In this document: piece by piece, positions 48,148 to 57,635 of the stretch
Position numbering within the stretch: the first letter of the stretch is position 1
Layout of the letters: each line of letters opens with the position of its first letter
DNA from: Chersky-806 sp036502405
Lineage (GTDB): Bacteria; Actinomycetota; Acidimicrobiia; IMCC26256; JAENVU01
Direction of reading: 5' to 3'
Assembly: GCA_036502405.1 (NCBI GenBank)
Contig: DASXYP010000047.1
Span: forward strand, 1-64,000
Length of the DNA stretch: 64,000 nt
Made by a program: the position numbers and the translations under genes
The notes under the pieces: model-generated
What the model was told of the DNA's origin: nothing
What the model saw: the letters and a program-made list of their open reading frames with translations, nothing else
The model's database searches: none

Positions 48148-48738
48148 TCAGGTGGGCCGGGGGAGCACCAGGTCGACGATGCGGCCGAGAAGCGCGTCGT
48201 CCATCGGGAGGTTGTAGATCGCGTGGTGCCAGATGAAGGCACCGGGCGCCTCGGCGATGAGGTCCGCGTCGGAGTCGGCCGGGAGGTCACCACGCTGGAT
48301 CGCGGACCGGACGAGATGCCGGATGTGCTCGCGCTTCTTGCCGATCACCGAGCGGTCGAACTCCTCGGCCAGCTCGGGCTCACGCAACCGCTCGACCGCG
48401 AACGTGATCAGCACCTTGGCGTCGTTACCCCGCAGCCGGTCGAGCAGCGGGCGCATCATGCTGATGAGGTCGGCCCGCAGATCCCCGGTGTCCGGGAGCC
48501 GGTCCTCCAGCTGCACACCGCAGCGCACCGCCTCGACGACCAGCTCGGCCTTGCTCGAGTACCGGCGGTAGATCGTGGCCTTGCCCACACCGGCGCGGGC
48601 GGCCACGCCGTCCATGCTGACGCCGCCGTATCCGTGCTCCGCGAAGAGATCGAGCGTGGCCTGGAGGATCGCCGCATCACACGCCGGGTCGCGCGGCCGT
48701 CCCGCGCGGACGCGGATGTCTTCCTCGGAGATCGCCAT
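48148..48738 (-). CDS. TetR-family regulator
   Basis: A 196-residue TetR-type repressor. The N-terminal helix-turn-helix is TLDLFAEHGYGGVSMDGVAA with VGKATIYRRYSSKAELV; the C-terminal domain is of the tetracyclin-repressor-C type (LISMMRPLLDRLRGN). Its ATG shares one base with the MFS stop, so it is coupled downstream of the transporter and probably autoregulates the pair. Confidence 0.9.
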   Translation of the reverse strand: MAISEEDIRVRAGRPRDPACDAAILQATLDLFAEHGYGGVSMDGVAARAGVGKATIYRRYSSKAELVVEAVRCGVQLEDRLPDTGDLRADLISMMRPLLDRLRGNDAKVLITFAVERLREPELAEEFDRSVIGKKREHIRHLVRSAIQRGDLPADSDADLIAEAPGAFIWHHAIYNLPMDDALLGRIVDLVLPRPT

Positions 48739-50342
48739 CAGACCGCTCCCACCGGCTCCGGCTCGGGCTCCGCGCCGACCGCGGGGACCGGCTCGTTGTC
48801 ACGAGCGCGGGCGGGCAGGAACAGCGCCACGCCGATTGCGGCGAACACGGTGATGGCCGCCGCGACGAGGCCGATCTGGTGCAGGCCGCTGACGAAGGTG
48901 TCGTGGGCGGCGGTGATGATCGTGTTCGAGTACGGGCGCGCCGCCGGCGACTGCTTGGCGATGCCAACCGCGGTGCCGACGTTGTCCCGTACCTGGGCGA
49001 ACAGCGAGCCGGGGACCCGCGACCCGATCTTGTGCTGGATCGTCGAGTGGAAGTGGCTGGCCATCAGCGAGCCGAACACCGCGACGCCCACCGCGCCACC
49101 CATCTGCCGGGTGGTGTCGTTCACCGCCGAGCCGACGCCTGCCTTCGCCCGCGGCAGCGATCCCATGATCGAGTCGGTGCAGGGTGCGAGGACGTTCGCC
49201 ATCCCGAGGCCCATCAGCGCGGTCACCGCGATCACCGTGCCGACCCCCGTGCTCGCGTCCCAGGTGAGGAAGAGCACGAAGGACGCCGCGACGAGGAGCA
49301 GCCCGACCGCCACGACGAGCTTGTTCCCGAACTTCTGCACCCAGACGTTGGAGAGCGGGGCGAAGATCATGAGGATCGCGGCCTGGGGAAGCAGCACCGC
49401 GCCGGCCTCGACCGTCGAGTAGCCGAGCACCGACTGCAGGTACTGGGTGAGCAGGAACAGCGTCCCGAACAGCGACAGGAACACGAGGGTGATGGCACCG
49501 CTCGCCGCGCTGAAGCGCGGGTTCTCGAAGAAGCGCATGTCGAGCATCGGGTGGCTGGACCGCAGCTCCCACGTGAGGAAGATCCCGAGCACCACGAACC
49601 CGAAGACGAACCCGGCGATGATCTCCGGCGCGCCCCAACCATGTGCCGGCGCCTCGATGACGGCCCACAGGATCGAGCCGAGGGCAACGATCGACAACAC
49701 AGCCCCGACGGGGTCGAGGGCGGAGTGCGACGGGTCGCTCGACTCGGGCACGAGCATGAAGCCGAGCACGAGACCGATGATCACGATCGGCACGTTCACG
49801 ATGAAGATCGAACCCCACCAGAAGTGCTCGAGCAGGAACCCACCGGTGATCGGACCCAGGCCGATGCCGAGTGCGGAGACCCCGGCCCAGACGCCGATGG
49901 CCTTGCCCCGTTCCGCCGGGTTGGTGAAGACGTTGGTGATGATCGACAGCGTCGACGGCATGATGAACGCGGCGCCGATGCCCATCAGCGCACGGGTCCC
50001 GATCAGCGCGTTGGCCGACGGCGCGAACGCCGAGAGCAACGAGCCGATGCCGAAGATCGACAGGCCGATCGCGAGGAAGCGGTAGCGACCGAAGCGGTCG
50101 CCCAGGCTCCCTGCGGTGAGCAGGAGGCCGGCGAACACGAGCGTGTACGCGTCGACGATCCACTGGAGCTGGCTGGCCGTCGCACCGAGCCCGCCCTGGC
50201 TCTTGGTGTGCGCGAGCGTCGGGATCGCGACGTTGAGGATCGTGTTGTCGAGCGTGATCACGATCAGGCTGATGCAGAGGACGAGCAGCGTCAGCCACCG
50301 GCGCTGGTAGACGAGGTCAGGGTTCTTCAGGGCACTGCGCAT
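48738..50342 (-). CDS. DHA2-type MFS drug:proton antiporter
   Basis: A 534-residue transporter with 14 predicted helices. Motif A (LGDRFGRYRFL) and the opening TLDNTILNVAIPTLA are typical of EmrB/QacA; motif C appears as GIGLGPITGGFLLEHFWW. It probably exports lipophilic drugs or metabolites. First gene of a two-gene operon with its TetR regulator. ATG chosen; an upstream extension lacks coding character. Confidence 0.93.
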   Translation of the reverse strand: MRSALKNPDLVYQRRWLTLLVLCISLIVITLDNTILNVAIPTLAHTKSQGGLGATASQLQWIVDAYTLVFAGLLLTAGSLGDRFGRYRFLAIGLSIFGIGSLLSAFAPSANALIGTRALMGIGAAFIMPSTLSIITNVFTNPAERGKAIGVWAGVSALGIGLGPITGGFLLEHFWWGSIFIVNVPIVIIGLVLGFMLVPESSDPSHSALDPVGAVLSIVALGSILWAVIEAPAHGWGAPEIIAGFVFGFVVLGIFLTWELRSSHPMLDMRFFENPRFSAASGAITLVFLSLFGTLFLLTQYLQSVLGYSTVEAGAVLLPQAAILMIFAPLSNVWVQKFGNKLVVAVGLLLVAASFVLFLTWDASTGVGTVIAVTALMGLGMANVLAPCTDSIMGSLPRAKAGVGSAVNDTTRQMGGAVGVAVFGSLMASHFHSTIQHKIGSRVPGSLFAQVRDNVGTAVGIAKQSPAARPYSNTIITAAHDTFVSGLHQIGLVAAAITVFAAIGVALFLPARARDNEPVPAVGAEPEPEPVGAV

Positions 50343-50488
50343 GCCGGGGCAACCTAGACGGCTCCGTATCGAAACGCAACCGTGCCGTATGTCACGCCCA
50401 GGATCAGGCGCCCCGGTCGGCTCACGATTCCTTGATCGCGGTCTCATGGAAATCCCCGGTTGCCCACGCGAGGTTGTCCGACGTGCCG

Positions 50489-51649
50489 ATGATCCCGACC
50501 TCACCCCGGGCCCGCGTCACCGCCCTCGCCCTCGCCGCCACGCTGGTCGTGAGCGCGTGCTCGGGCGGCGGGTCGAGCACCGCGACCCCGGCGACGACAC
50601 GCACACCGCGCGCGCCGGTGCCGGGGACGACCTGGTCCACCACGAGCCCCGGCGCCGTCGGGCTGGACGCACAGAAGCTCGACGAGATCGGGCAGGTGGC
50701 CGAGCAGGGGAAGTCCAACTGCTTCGTGGTGGTACGAGACGGCAAGGTCGCGCACGAGCAGTACTTCCGGGGGACGAACGCCGCCAGCGCGCAGGACATC
50801 TACTCGGCGACGAAGTCGATCACCAGCACGCTCGTCGGGATCGCCGCCGACGACGGCAGGCTGCGGATCGACGACTCCGCGTCCAAGTGGATCCCGGAGT
50901 GGAAGGGAACGCCGGCGGCCGCGGTGACCGTCCGTGACCTGTTGAGCAACGACTCGGGTCGGGAGTGGAGCCCGACGATCGACTACGTGCAGCTGCTGCG
51001 CGCGAGTGACCGCACGGCCTTCGCGATCGGTCTGCCGCAGGCCCACCCGCCCGGCCAGGTCTGGGCGTACAACAACTCGGCGATCCAGACGCTGCAACGC
51101 GTCCTGCAGCAGGCCACCGGTACCGACGTCGTCACCTACGCCAAGCAGCGCCTGTTCGATCCGCTCGGCATGACCGACACGATGATGACCACCGACCGCG
51201 CCGGCAACGCGCAGACGTTCGAGGGAGTGCGGTCGACGTGTCGTGACCTCGCTCGCTTCGGCGTGATGATGCTCGATGGCGGCCGGTGGGGTGACCGCCG
51301 GATCGTCTCCACCCGCTGGGTGCACGAGGCGACCGGTCGGTCGTCCACCAAGCTGAACGCGGCGTACGGCTATCTGTGGTGGCTCAACCGCAAGGGCGTC
51401 ATCGGGAGCCCGCTCGTCGCGACGGACGTGTCGGCCGCGGCGAACCCGACGACGACGCGGGGTCGCCTCGTGCCGGACGCGCCGCACGACATCTACTGGG
51501 CGCTGGGCCTCGGCAACCAGATCGTCCAGGTCGATCCCGGATCCCGGACGGTGGTGGTTCGGCTCGGGACGGGCGAGCCCCGTCCGAAGCCACCCACGTT
51601 CGGGCCGGCCGAGGCGAGCCGCGTCGTCACCGAGGCCGTCACCCGGTAG
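50489..51649 (+). CDS. Beta-lactamase-family serine hydrolase, lipoprotein
   Basis: A 386-residue class C-type serine hydrolase. The signal ends in VVSAC (lipobox). S-x-x-K is YSATKSI (about residue 105), the second motif Y-x-N is WAYNNSA, and the third may be RLGTGE near the C terminus. Likely an esterase, D-peptidase or cell-wall hydrolase rather than a beta-lactamase. ATG chosen as closest to the signal peptide. Its end overlaps the convergent gene by 11 nt. Confidence 0.85.
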   Translation: MIPTSPRARVTALALAATLVVSACSGGGSSTATPATTRTPRAPVPGTTWSTTSPGAVGLDAQKLDEIGQVAEQGKSNCFVVVRDGKVAHEQYFRGTNAASAQDIYSATKSITSTLVGIAADDGRLRIDDSASKWIPEWKGTPAAAVTVRDLLSNDSGREWSPTIDYVQLLRASDRTAFAIGLPQAHPPGQVWAYNNSAIQTLQRVLQQATGTDVVTYAKQRLFDPLGMTDTMMTTDRAGNAQTFEGVRSTCRDLARFGVMMLDGGRWGDRRIVSTRWVHEATGRSSTKLNAAYGYLWWLNRKGVIGSPLVATDVSAAANPTTTRGRLVPDAPHDIYWALGLGNQIVQVDPGSRTVVVRLGTGEPRPKPPTFGPAEASRVVTEAVTR

Positions 51650-53051
51650 GGCGCGGCGCGACGGGGAGCTCGTCCCCGACCGGCTCCGCCCCGACCGGGG
51701 GCTCGGGGGCCTCGAGCGCGGCCAAGTCGATCACCCGGTCGTCCTCTGTCCCGGCGCGCGCGGTGCGGCGGCGCGCGAACCAGCGCGCGAGCGCGTCGAT
51801 CGCCACCGCGGCGAGCAGCACGACCGCGACCTCCGCGGGTGAGCGGTAGCGCGTCTGGGCGAACGTGATCGCGACCGAGACGAAGACGATCGCGGGCAGC
51901 GCGAGGAGCGGCCAGACCGGCGTCGCGCGCCGGCGGAGCACGACCACCCCCGCGGCGGCGAGCACCGCGAAGATCCAGAAGCTCCAGACGATCGAGTACC
52001 CGACCGTCCACTCCTGCTGCAGCACCGCCTTGTCGTACCGGACCTCCTGGAAGGGCCGGTACACGCCCAGGATCCGGCCCCAGCGCGCCGCAACCACCAC
52101 CGGGACGCGGCTCAGGTGCGCCTTGACGTATCTCTCGGCTTCGGTCTGCACCGCGGCGTCCTGTTGGGCCTCGTCCCGCTGGTTCCAACGCGGGTCGTGG
52201 CGTCGTGCCGTGTTCCACGCCCGCAAGGCGCAGCCGTAGTCCTTGAACCCGAGGAGATCGCCGGAGTAGGTGGACCGGCAGTTGGCGGCGGAGACCGTGC
52301 CGCCCGAGTTCGTCGACAGGTACACCGGCGTGTCGAAGCGGCTCATGTTGTACGCGACCCACGGCGTGATCACCACGAGCGCGACCGCACTCCCGGCCAC
52401 CGCCCACCCGACCTTCGTGCGGGTCCCGATGCCGCGCGCGAGCACCACGACCGGCACGAGCACGAACGGGACCACGAGCAGCAGCTCCGAGCGAGCGAGT
52501 GCGGCCAGACCACACGCGACGCCGAGCCAGAGCAGGCGCGGCAGGGTCGGCCGATGCAGGAACCGGTAGGACAGCAGCAGGATCAGCGCGACCACGAAGA
52601 TCGCCGCGGACTCGGCGCGCAGCATGCCGTCCTGCACCCAAAGGTTCGGGTAGACCGCGGCGAGCGCGGCTGCGATCAGCCCGACCCGGCGCCCGGCGAT
52701 CTCACGCCCGGCGAGGCCGACGACCACCACGGTCCCCGTGCCGAGCACGCAGGTCCAGACCAGGTCGACGAGCTGGGTCGCCTGGTGGTTCCAGACCAGC
52801 GACGGGATCGCGAGCCACAGCAGGTAGAGCGGCGGGTGGCTCGCCGACTGGTGGAAGACCCCCAGCGCGACCGGCTTGACGAACCCGTGCCCGCCGGCGA
52901 GCAGGTCCGCACCGGTCGTGTAGTAGCCGGGGTCCCCGCCGAACGGGATGTGGGGCTCGCGCAGCACCAGCACGTAGGCGAGCCGGAGCAGGAAGCCGGC
53001 CAGCGCGACGAGCGCCAGCCACCCCCCGAAGCCGAACCCCCGCCGCTTCAC
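51639..53051 (-). CDS. ArnT/PMT-type (GT39-like) glycosyltransferase
   Basis: A 470-residue membrane protein with about 11 helices. The first loop has FGGDPGYYTTGADLL, the acidic-motif region of dolichyl/polyprenyl-phosphate mannosyltransferases (GT-C fold), followed by QSASHPPLYLLW. Probably transfers a sugar from polyprenyl phosphate at the outer membrane face. A cytoplasmic Pro/Glu-rich tail follows. GTG start with TAGCGT 6 nt upstream and TTTGAG as -35. Confidence 0.8.
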   Translation of the reverse strand: MKRRGFGFGGWLALVALAGFLLRLAYVLVLREPHIPFGGDPGYYTTGADLLAGGHGFVKPVALGVFHQSASHPPLYLLWLAIPSLVWNHQATQLVDLVWTCVLGTGTVVVVGLAGREIAGRRVGLIAAALAAVYPNLWVQDGMLRAESAAIFVVALILLLSYRFLHRPTLPRLLWLGVACGLAALARSELLLVVPFVLVPVVVLARGIGTRTKVGWAVAGSAVALVVITPWVAYNMSRFDTPVYLSTNSGGTVSAANCRSTYSGDLLGFKDYGCALRAWNTARRHDPRWNQRDEAQQDAAVQTEAERYVKAHLSRVPVVVAARWGRILGVYRPFQEVRYDKAVLQQEWTVGYSIVWSFWIFAVLAAAGVVVLRRRATPVWPLLALPAIVFVSVAITFAQTRYRSPAEVAVVLLAAVAIDALARWFARRRTARAGTEDDRVIDLAALEAPEPPVGAEPVGDELPVAPRPTG

Positions 53052-53057
53052 TCATCG

Positions 53058-53085
53058 ACGCTACCGGGACCGCGTCGGGCTCAAA
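53058..53085 (-). promoter_or_regulatory. Promoter of the glycosyltransferase, leaderless
   Basis: TTTGAG (53085-53080), 16 nt, TAGCGT (53063-53058), then the GTG 6 nt later. Confidence 0.5.
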
Positions 53086-53131
53086 CCCCCGGAGCGGCCC
53101 GGCACGCGCCCGGCCCGGCGACGGGGCGGGG

Positions 53132-55339
53132 TCAGCTGGACGCGCCGACGAGCTCGGGCTCCTCGACCGGCTCCGGCTCGCCGGCCGGTGCACCCTCGAG
53201 ATCGAGGTGGGGCAGCCAGCGCAGCCACCGGGGCAACCACCAGTTCGCGTCGCCGAGCAGCTCCATGGTCGCGGGCACGAGGACCAGGCGAATGATCGTC
53301 GCGTCGACGAAGACCGCGGTCGCGAGACCGAGCCCCATCATCTTCACCGTCGGCTCGTCGACCAGCACGAAGCTGAGGAACACGCAGATCATGATCAGCG
53401 CGGCCGAGGTGATGACCCGGGCGGTCGCGGCGAGCCCGGCCGGGACGCTCGCCCGCGCGTCGCCACTGCGCAGCCACTCCTCCCGGACCCGGGACAGGAG
53501 GAACACCTCGTAGTCCATCGAGAGCCCGAACAGGATCGCGAACATCATCATCGGGATGAAGCTGACGATCGGCAGGCTCTCCTGCACGCCGAACAGGCCG
53601 CGGAACCACCCCCACTGGAACACCGCCACGATGACGCCGTACGCCGCGCCGATCGAGAGCACGTTCATCACCGCGGCCTTGAGCGGCACGAGCACCGACC
53701 GGAACACGACCATCAGCAGCAGGAAGCTCAACGCGATCACCGAGCCGATGAACCAGGGCAGCCGCGACGCGATGCGGTCCGAGATGTCGATGAACGACGC
53801 GGTCGAGCCGCCGACCGAGACCTTCACGCCGGTGCCGGCGGTGGCGGCCGGAATCACGTCGCCGCGCAGGCGTGACACCAGATCGCTCGTCGCGGACGCC
53901 TGCGGCGACGACTTCGGCAGCACGCGGATCACCGCGGTGTTCCCGTCGGGGTTGACGCGCGGGACCCCCACCGCCGCGACGTCGGCGTCGCGGCCGATGG
54001 CCTCGACGACGGGCTGCAGCGTCGCGGCGCCGCCGGACGGCACGTCGGCCACGAGGAGCAACGGGCCGTTGAAGCCCTTGCCGAAGCCGGTCCCGAGCAG
54101 GTCGTACGCCCGGCGCTGCGTCGACGCGGTCGAGAGCGTGCCGGCGTCGGTCTGGCCCAGGCGCATCGAGAGCGCGGGCGCCGCCAACGCGAGCAGCACG
54201 ACCAGGCTGGCGATCAGGTAGCGCCACGGACGGTCGGCGACGTGACGGGCCCAGCGGACCCACATCCCGTGCCTCACCTGGTCCGGGTGCATCTCCGCCT
54301 CGACCTGGCTGCGCTTGACCCAGGGCAGGCGCAGGCTGTTGATCTTCCTGCCGGCCAGCCCGAGCAGCGCGGGGAGCAGCGAGATCGCCGCGAGCACCGA
54401 CACCGCGACCACGACCGCGGAGGCGAAGCCCATCGTGGTGACCGTCGGGATGCCGGCGACCACGAGGCCGCAGATCGCGATCACGACGGTCGTACCGGCG
54501 AAGACGACGGCCATGCCGGAGGTCCCATTGGCGTGGCCGGCCGAGTCGGCGACCGACATCCCCGTCGCGAGCTGCTCACGGTGCCGGGTGACGACGAACA
54601 GGGCGTAGTCGATGCCGACGCCGAGCCCGATCATCGTCGCGATCGTCGTGGCGATGGACGAGATGTCGAAGAAGTTCGTGAGGAAGGTGACCGTCGAGAG
54701 CCCGACGAGCAGGCCGACGAGTGCAGTGCCGATCGGCACGCCCATGGCGACGACCGATCCGAATGCGAAGAGGAGCACGATCATCGCGGCGATGAGCCCG
54801 TAGATCTCGGTGCTTCCGAGATCGGGTCGCTCGCCCGCGCGCGCGACCTCGCCGCCGAACTCGACCTGCAGACCCGCCGCGCGCGCGGGCTGCATCGCGG
54901 CAACAAGTCGGTCGAGGTCCTCGGGCTTGATCTGGTTCCCGGTCTTCTCGTAGTTGACGACCGCGTAGCCGATGTCACCTTGCTTCGAGATGCCGTTCGC
55001 GCCGGCCTCGGTCGGGCTGACGACGCCGGTGACGCCGGGCAGCTTCGCGACACCCGCGAGCGCCTTGTCGATCGCGGCCGCGTTCTCGGGGTTCGTGAGC
55101 GCGCCGGAACGGCTGTGCAGGACGACCTGCGCGGTCGCGCCGGCCTGGGCCGGGAACCTCTCCTTGAGCAGGTCGGTCGCGTGCTGGCTCTCGGTGCCGG
55201 GGATGGTGAAGTTGTCGCTGTAGCCCTTGGCGCTGCCGGCGAGGCCACCGACGACGATCGCGAGCAGGACCCAGGCGCCGATCGTGCGCCAGGGGTGGCG
55301 GGCGCACCAGCGCCCGAGTCGTTCCAGGAAGCCCGACAT
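53132..55339 (-). CDS. MmpL-family RND transporter
   Basis: A 735-residue RND transporter with 12 predicted helices and two large extracytoplasmic loops. Conserved proton-relay stretches are GLGVGIDYALFVVTRHREQ and GLSMDYEVFLLSRVREEW. MmpL proteins export lipids, siderophores or drugs. AAGGAG 6 nt before the ATG. Its regulator-like TetR gene is divergent, with an inverted repeat between. Confidence 0.93.
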   Translation of the reverse strand: MSGFLERLGRWCARHPWRTIGAWVLLAIVVGGLAGSAKGYSDNFTIPGTESQHATDLLKERFPAQAGATAQVVLHSRSGALTNPENAAAIDKALAGVAKLPGVTGVVSPTEAGANGISKQGDIGYAVVNYEKTGNQIKPEDLDRLVAAMQPARAAGLQVEFGGEVARAGERPDLGSTEIYGLIAAMIVLLFAFGSVVAMGVPIGTALVGLLVGLSTVTFLTNFFDISSIATTIATMIGLGVGIDYALFVVTRHREQLATGMSVADSAGHANGTSGMAVVFAGTTVVIAICGLVVAGIPTVTTMGFASAVVVAVSVLAAISLLPALLGLAGRKINSLRLPWVKRSQVEAEMHPDQVRHGMWVRWARHVADRPWRYLIASLVVLLALAAPALSMRLGQTDAGTLSTASTQRRAYDLLGTGFGKGFNGPLLLVADVPSGGAATLQPVVEAIGRDADVAAVGVPRVNPDGNTAVIRVLPKSSPQASATSDLVSRLRGDVIPAATAGTGVKVSVGGSTASFIDISDRIASRLPWFIGSVIALSFLLLMVVFRSVLVPLKAAVMNVLSIGAAYGVIVAVFQWGWFRGLFGVQESLPIVSFIPMMMFAILFGLSMDYEVFLLSRVREEWLRSGDARASVPAGLAATARVITSAALIMICVFLSFVLVDEPTVKMMGLGLATAVFVDATIIRLVLVPATMELLGDANWWLPRWLRWLPHLDLEGAPAGEPEPVEEPELVGASS

Positions 55340-55422
55340 GTCCCGCTCCTTGTCCCCGGTGGTGTGCTCCGTGCGGAGCGTGGCGGCGGCCCCCCGATCC
55401 CCCACCGTGACCCTACCGAGAA

Positions 55423-55464
55423 GTGACACAGCATGCCAGATAGACATTGCGTGCCTCTTGTCAC
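55423..55464. promoter_or_regulatory. Divergent operator between MmpL and TetR genes
   Basis: GTGACA (55423-55428) and TGTCAC (55459-55464) are inverted half-sites 30 nt apart in the MmpL/TetR gap. Arms are short, and which promoter they cover is unclear. Confidence 0.35.
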
Positions 55465-55504
55465 ACTACGCCACCGGGGCCCGGTTCCATGGCACCCTGG
55501 GGAC

Positions 55505-56185
55505 ATGGCCGGTACCGTGCGCGCCGTGAGCCCTCCCCGTGTGCCGGTGAGGCGCGAGGCCGACGAGGTGGAGCACGCCCCGGCCGGCGCGACCCGGGGG
55601 CTGCGCGAACGCAACAAGCTGCGCACTCGCGAGGAGATCGCCTCGGCGACGATCCGACTGGCCGCCGACCGGGGACTCGAGCACGTGACGGTCGAGCAGA
55701 TCGCGGCCGAGGCGGACGTCGCGCCGCGCACGTTCTTCCGCTACTTCGATTCCAAGGAGGAGGCGCTGTTCGCGGACCACCCCGAGCGGCTCCAGCTCCT
55801 CCGGGACAACCTCCGTCGCCGCCCGGCCTCCGAGGGCCCGCTCACCGCGGTGCGCGGCGCGATCCTCGACGTCGCCGGCGACCTCGAGGAGCACCGCGAC
55901 GTCATGCTCTGCAAGATCCGTCTCATCGAGGACAACGCGACGTTGCGCGGTCGCAGCCTCGAGAAGATGGGCGACCTCGAGCGCATGATCGCGGAAGCGC
56001 TCGCCGAGCGCACCGGGGTGGACCTCGACACGGACTTCCGCCCGCTGGTCATCGCGGGGGCCGTCTGCACCGCGATGCGCGTGGCGATCGACCGTTGGGG
56101 CGCGACCGGCGGCGACGGCGACCTGATCTCGATGGTGGAGACCGCGCTGGACCTGCTCGACGGCGGACTCGACCACTCGATCTGA
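55505..56185 (+). CDS. TetR-family regulator of the MmpL transporter
   Basis: A 226-residue regulator: helix-turn-helix IRLAADRGLEHVTVEQIAAE, then VAPRTFFRYFDSKEEALF, a typical TetR recognition helix, and an all-helical ligand domain. Divergent from mmpL, so it most likely represses it. Start ambiguous: ATG 55505 or GTG 55526, both upstream of the helix-turn-helix. Confidence 0.88.
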   Translation: MAGTVRAVSPPRVPVRREADEVEHAPAGATRGLRERNKLRTREEIASATIRLAADRGLEHVTVEQIAAEADVAPRTFFRYFDSKEEALFADHPERLQLLRDNLRRRPASEGPLTAVRGAILDVAGDLEEHRDVMLCKIRLIEDNATLRGRSLEKMGDLERMIAEALAERTGVDLDTDFRPLVIAGAVCTAMRVAIDRWGATGGDGDLISMVETALDLLDGGLDHSI

Positions 56186-56213
56186 GCGCGCGGCTTCACG
56201 CGCGCCGACCTGC

Positions 56214-56975
56214 TCAGCTCACCGCGGCGCTCCCACCGTCGATCATCAAGGTCTGCCCGGTGACGAAGCGCGCGTCGTCGCCGAGCAGGAAGCGCACTGC
56301 CACCCCGATGTCGTCGGTCGCGTCGCCGAGGCGGCCGAGCGGGATGCGACGCATCACCCTCGCCTCCATCGTCGGGTCGGAGACGAACGCGCGCGCCATG
56401 GCCGGTGAGCCCGCGAGCGGCGCGACCGCGTTCACGCGTACCCCGGCCGGACCCCACTCCCGGGCCAGCACCGAGACCATCGCCCGCTGCTGGGCCTTGA
56501 CCATCGCGTAGGCCGCGAGCAGGCGCTTCCCCTCGAGGGCTGCTTCGGACGTCGTCACGACCACCGAGCCACGGGCCGCGGCGAGGAGCGGGAACGCGGC
56601 CCGGGCGACCAGGTACAACCCGCGGGTCGCGACCCGGACATGGTCTTCGAGGTCGGCGACGGTCACGTCCGTGATCGGCCCCGACTGCGAGGACCGTCCA
56701 CTCGTCGCGTTGTGCACCAGGCCGTCCAGGCGACCGGCGGCACCGGCGATCGCGTCGAGGAGCGCGCGCACCGATTCCTCGTCACCGACGTCGCACACGA
56801 TGGCGCGGCCGCGGCCGCCCGCGGCAGTGACCTCGTCTGCGACCGCCGCACCCTCGACCTCGCGGCGCGCGGCGATCCAGACGTCCCAACCCGACGCGCC
56901 ACACGCGAGTGCGATGCCGCGGCCGACGCCGCCCGACGCGCCCGTCACCAGCACGCAACGCCCGGTGGCGCTCAC
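56214..56975 (-). CDS. SDR-family oxidoreductase
   Basis: A 253-residue classical short-chain dehydrogenase. TGASGGVGRG is the cofactor motif (about 11-20), DVGDEES and NATSG follow, with the catalytic serine in TTSEAALEG and Y-x-x-x-K in AYAMVKAQQ. GTG start overlaps the upstream stop as GTGA, so it is coupled to the SDR-like gene. NAD(H) or NADP(H) preference and substrate are not clear. Confidence 0.9.
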   Translation of the reverse strand: MSATGRCVLVTGASGGVGRGIALACGASGWDVWIAARREVEGAAVADEVTAAGGRGRAIVCDVGDEESVRALLDAIAGAAGRLDGLVHNATSGRSSQSGPITDVTVADLEDHVRVATRGLYLVARAAFPLLAAARGSVVVTTSEAALEGKRLLAAYAMVKAQQRAMVSVLAREWGPAGVRVNAVAPLAGSPAMARAFVSDPTMEARVMRRIPLGRLGDATDDIGVAVRFLLGDDARFVTGQTLMIDGGSAAVS

Positions 56976-57613
56976 GGGTGTCCTCCGGTCGCGGGGAGCA
57001 CGGTGCCGGTGAGGCCCGCACCGTCGTCGGAGAGCAGCATCCGGACCGCGCCCGCGATCTCGACGTCGACCCGACCGGGAGAGGTCGTCAGCGGCGTCGG
57101 CGAGCCCGCCAGGTCGCGTGGCGCGACCGGGCGCGCGCTGAGGACCGCGTTGACGCGCACACCCCGCCCGCCCTCGGTTGCGGCGAGCGACCGTACGAGA
57201 TTGACCACGCCGTCGCCGACCGTCACCGCCGCGCCGTGCCCGGGCGCGTCGAGCGGCGCGGGTCGGTCGACGACCACCACGATCGCGCCTCCGTCCCGGC
57301 ACCGACCGGTGGCGACCGCGAGGGTCGTGAACCACAGCGCGGTCGGCCATTCGACCTCGCGCCGCCACCGGACCGGACCGAGCTCGAGCAGCTCGACCCG
57401 CGGGGCCGGATCGGGCCACGTGCAGACGACCACCTGGTCGGCCGCGGGCAGCGCCGCGACCTCGCTCCGCCAGCCGGTCAGCAGCCCGCGCCAGTCCCAG
57501 TCCCACGTCGCGGCCGCCGGCGGCTCCGGGCTGGTGGCGGACGGCGCGGCGCCGAGCGCCAACGCCAGCGTCCCGGCGTCGGCCGAGCCGGTCCCGATGA
57601 ACGTCGTGGGCAC
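56972..57613 (-). CDS. SDR-like protein lacking the catalytic core
   Basis: A 213-residue protein related to the following SDR but degenerate. The cofactor loop reads FIGTGSADAGTLALALG rather than TGxxxGxG, and no Y-x-x-x-K is seen. VNLVRSLAATEGGRGVRVNAV and the C-terminal GLTGTVLPATGG keep SDR character. Perhaps a non-catalytic partner subunit of the coupled SDR. GTG 57613 is the only sensible in-frame start found. Confidence 0.65.
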   Translation of the reverse strand: MPTTFIGTGSADAGTLALALGAAPSATSPEPPAAATWDWDWRGLLTGWRSEVAALPAADQVVVCTWPDPAPRVELLELGPVRWRREVEWPTALWFTTLAVATGRCRDGGAIVVVVDRPAPLDAPGHGAAVTVGDGVVNLVRSLAATEGGRGVRVNAVLSARPVAPRDLAGSPTPLTTSPGRVDVEIAGAVRMLLSDDGAGLTGTVLPATGGHP

Positions 57614-57635
57614 CGGCCCATTGAAGCCGACGGGG

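Noticed and set aside
50489..51649. Antibiotic-resistance beta-lactamase
   Set aside because: It has SxxK and YxN, but the overall family is the broad class C-like esterase/peptidase group; activity on beta-lactams cannot be claimed.
48738..55505. Horizontally acquired resistance island (MFS, MmpL, TetR)
   Set aside because: Codon use and GC look like the neighbours, with no repeats, integrase or transposase at the borders.
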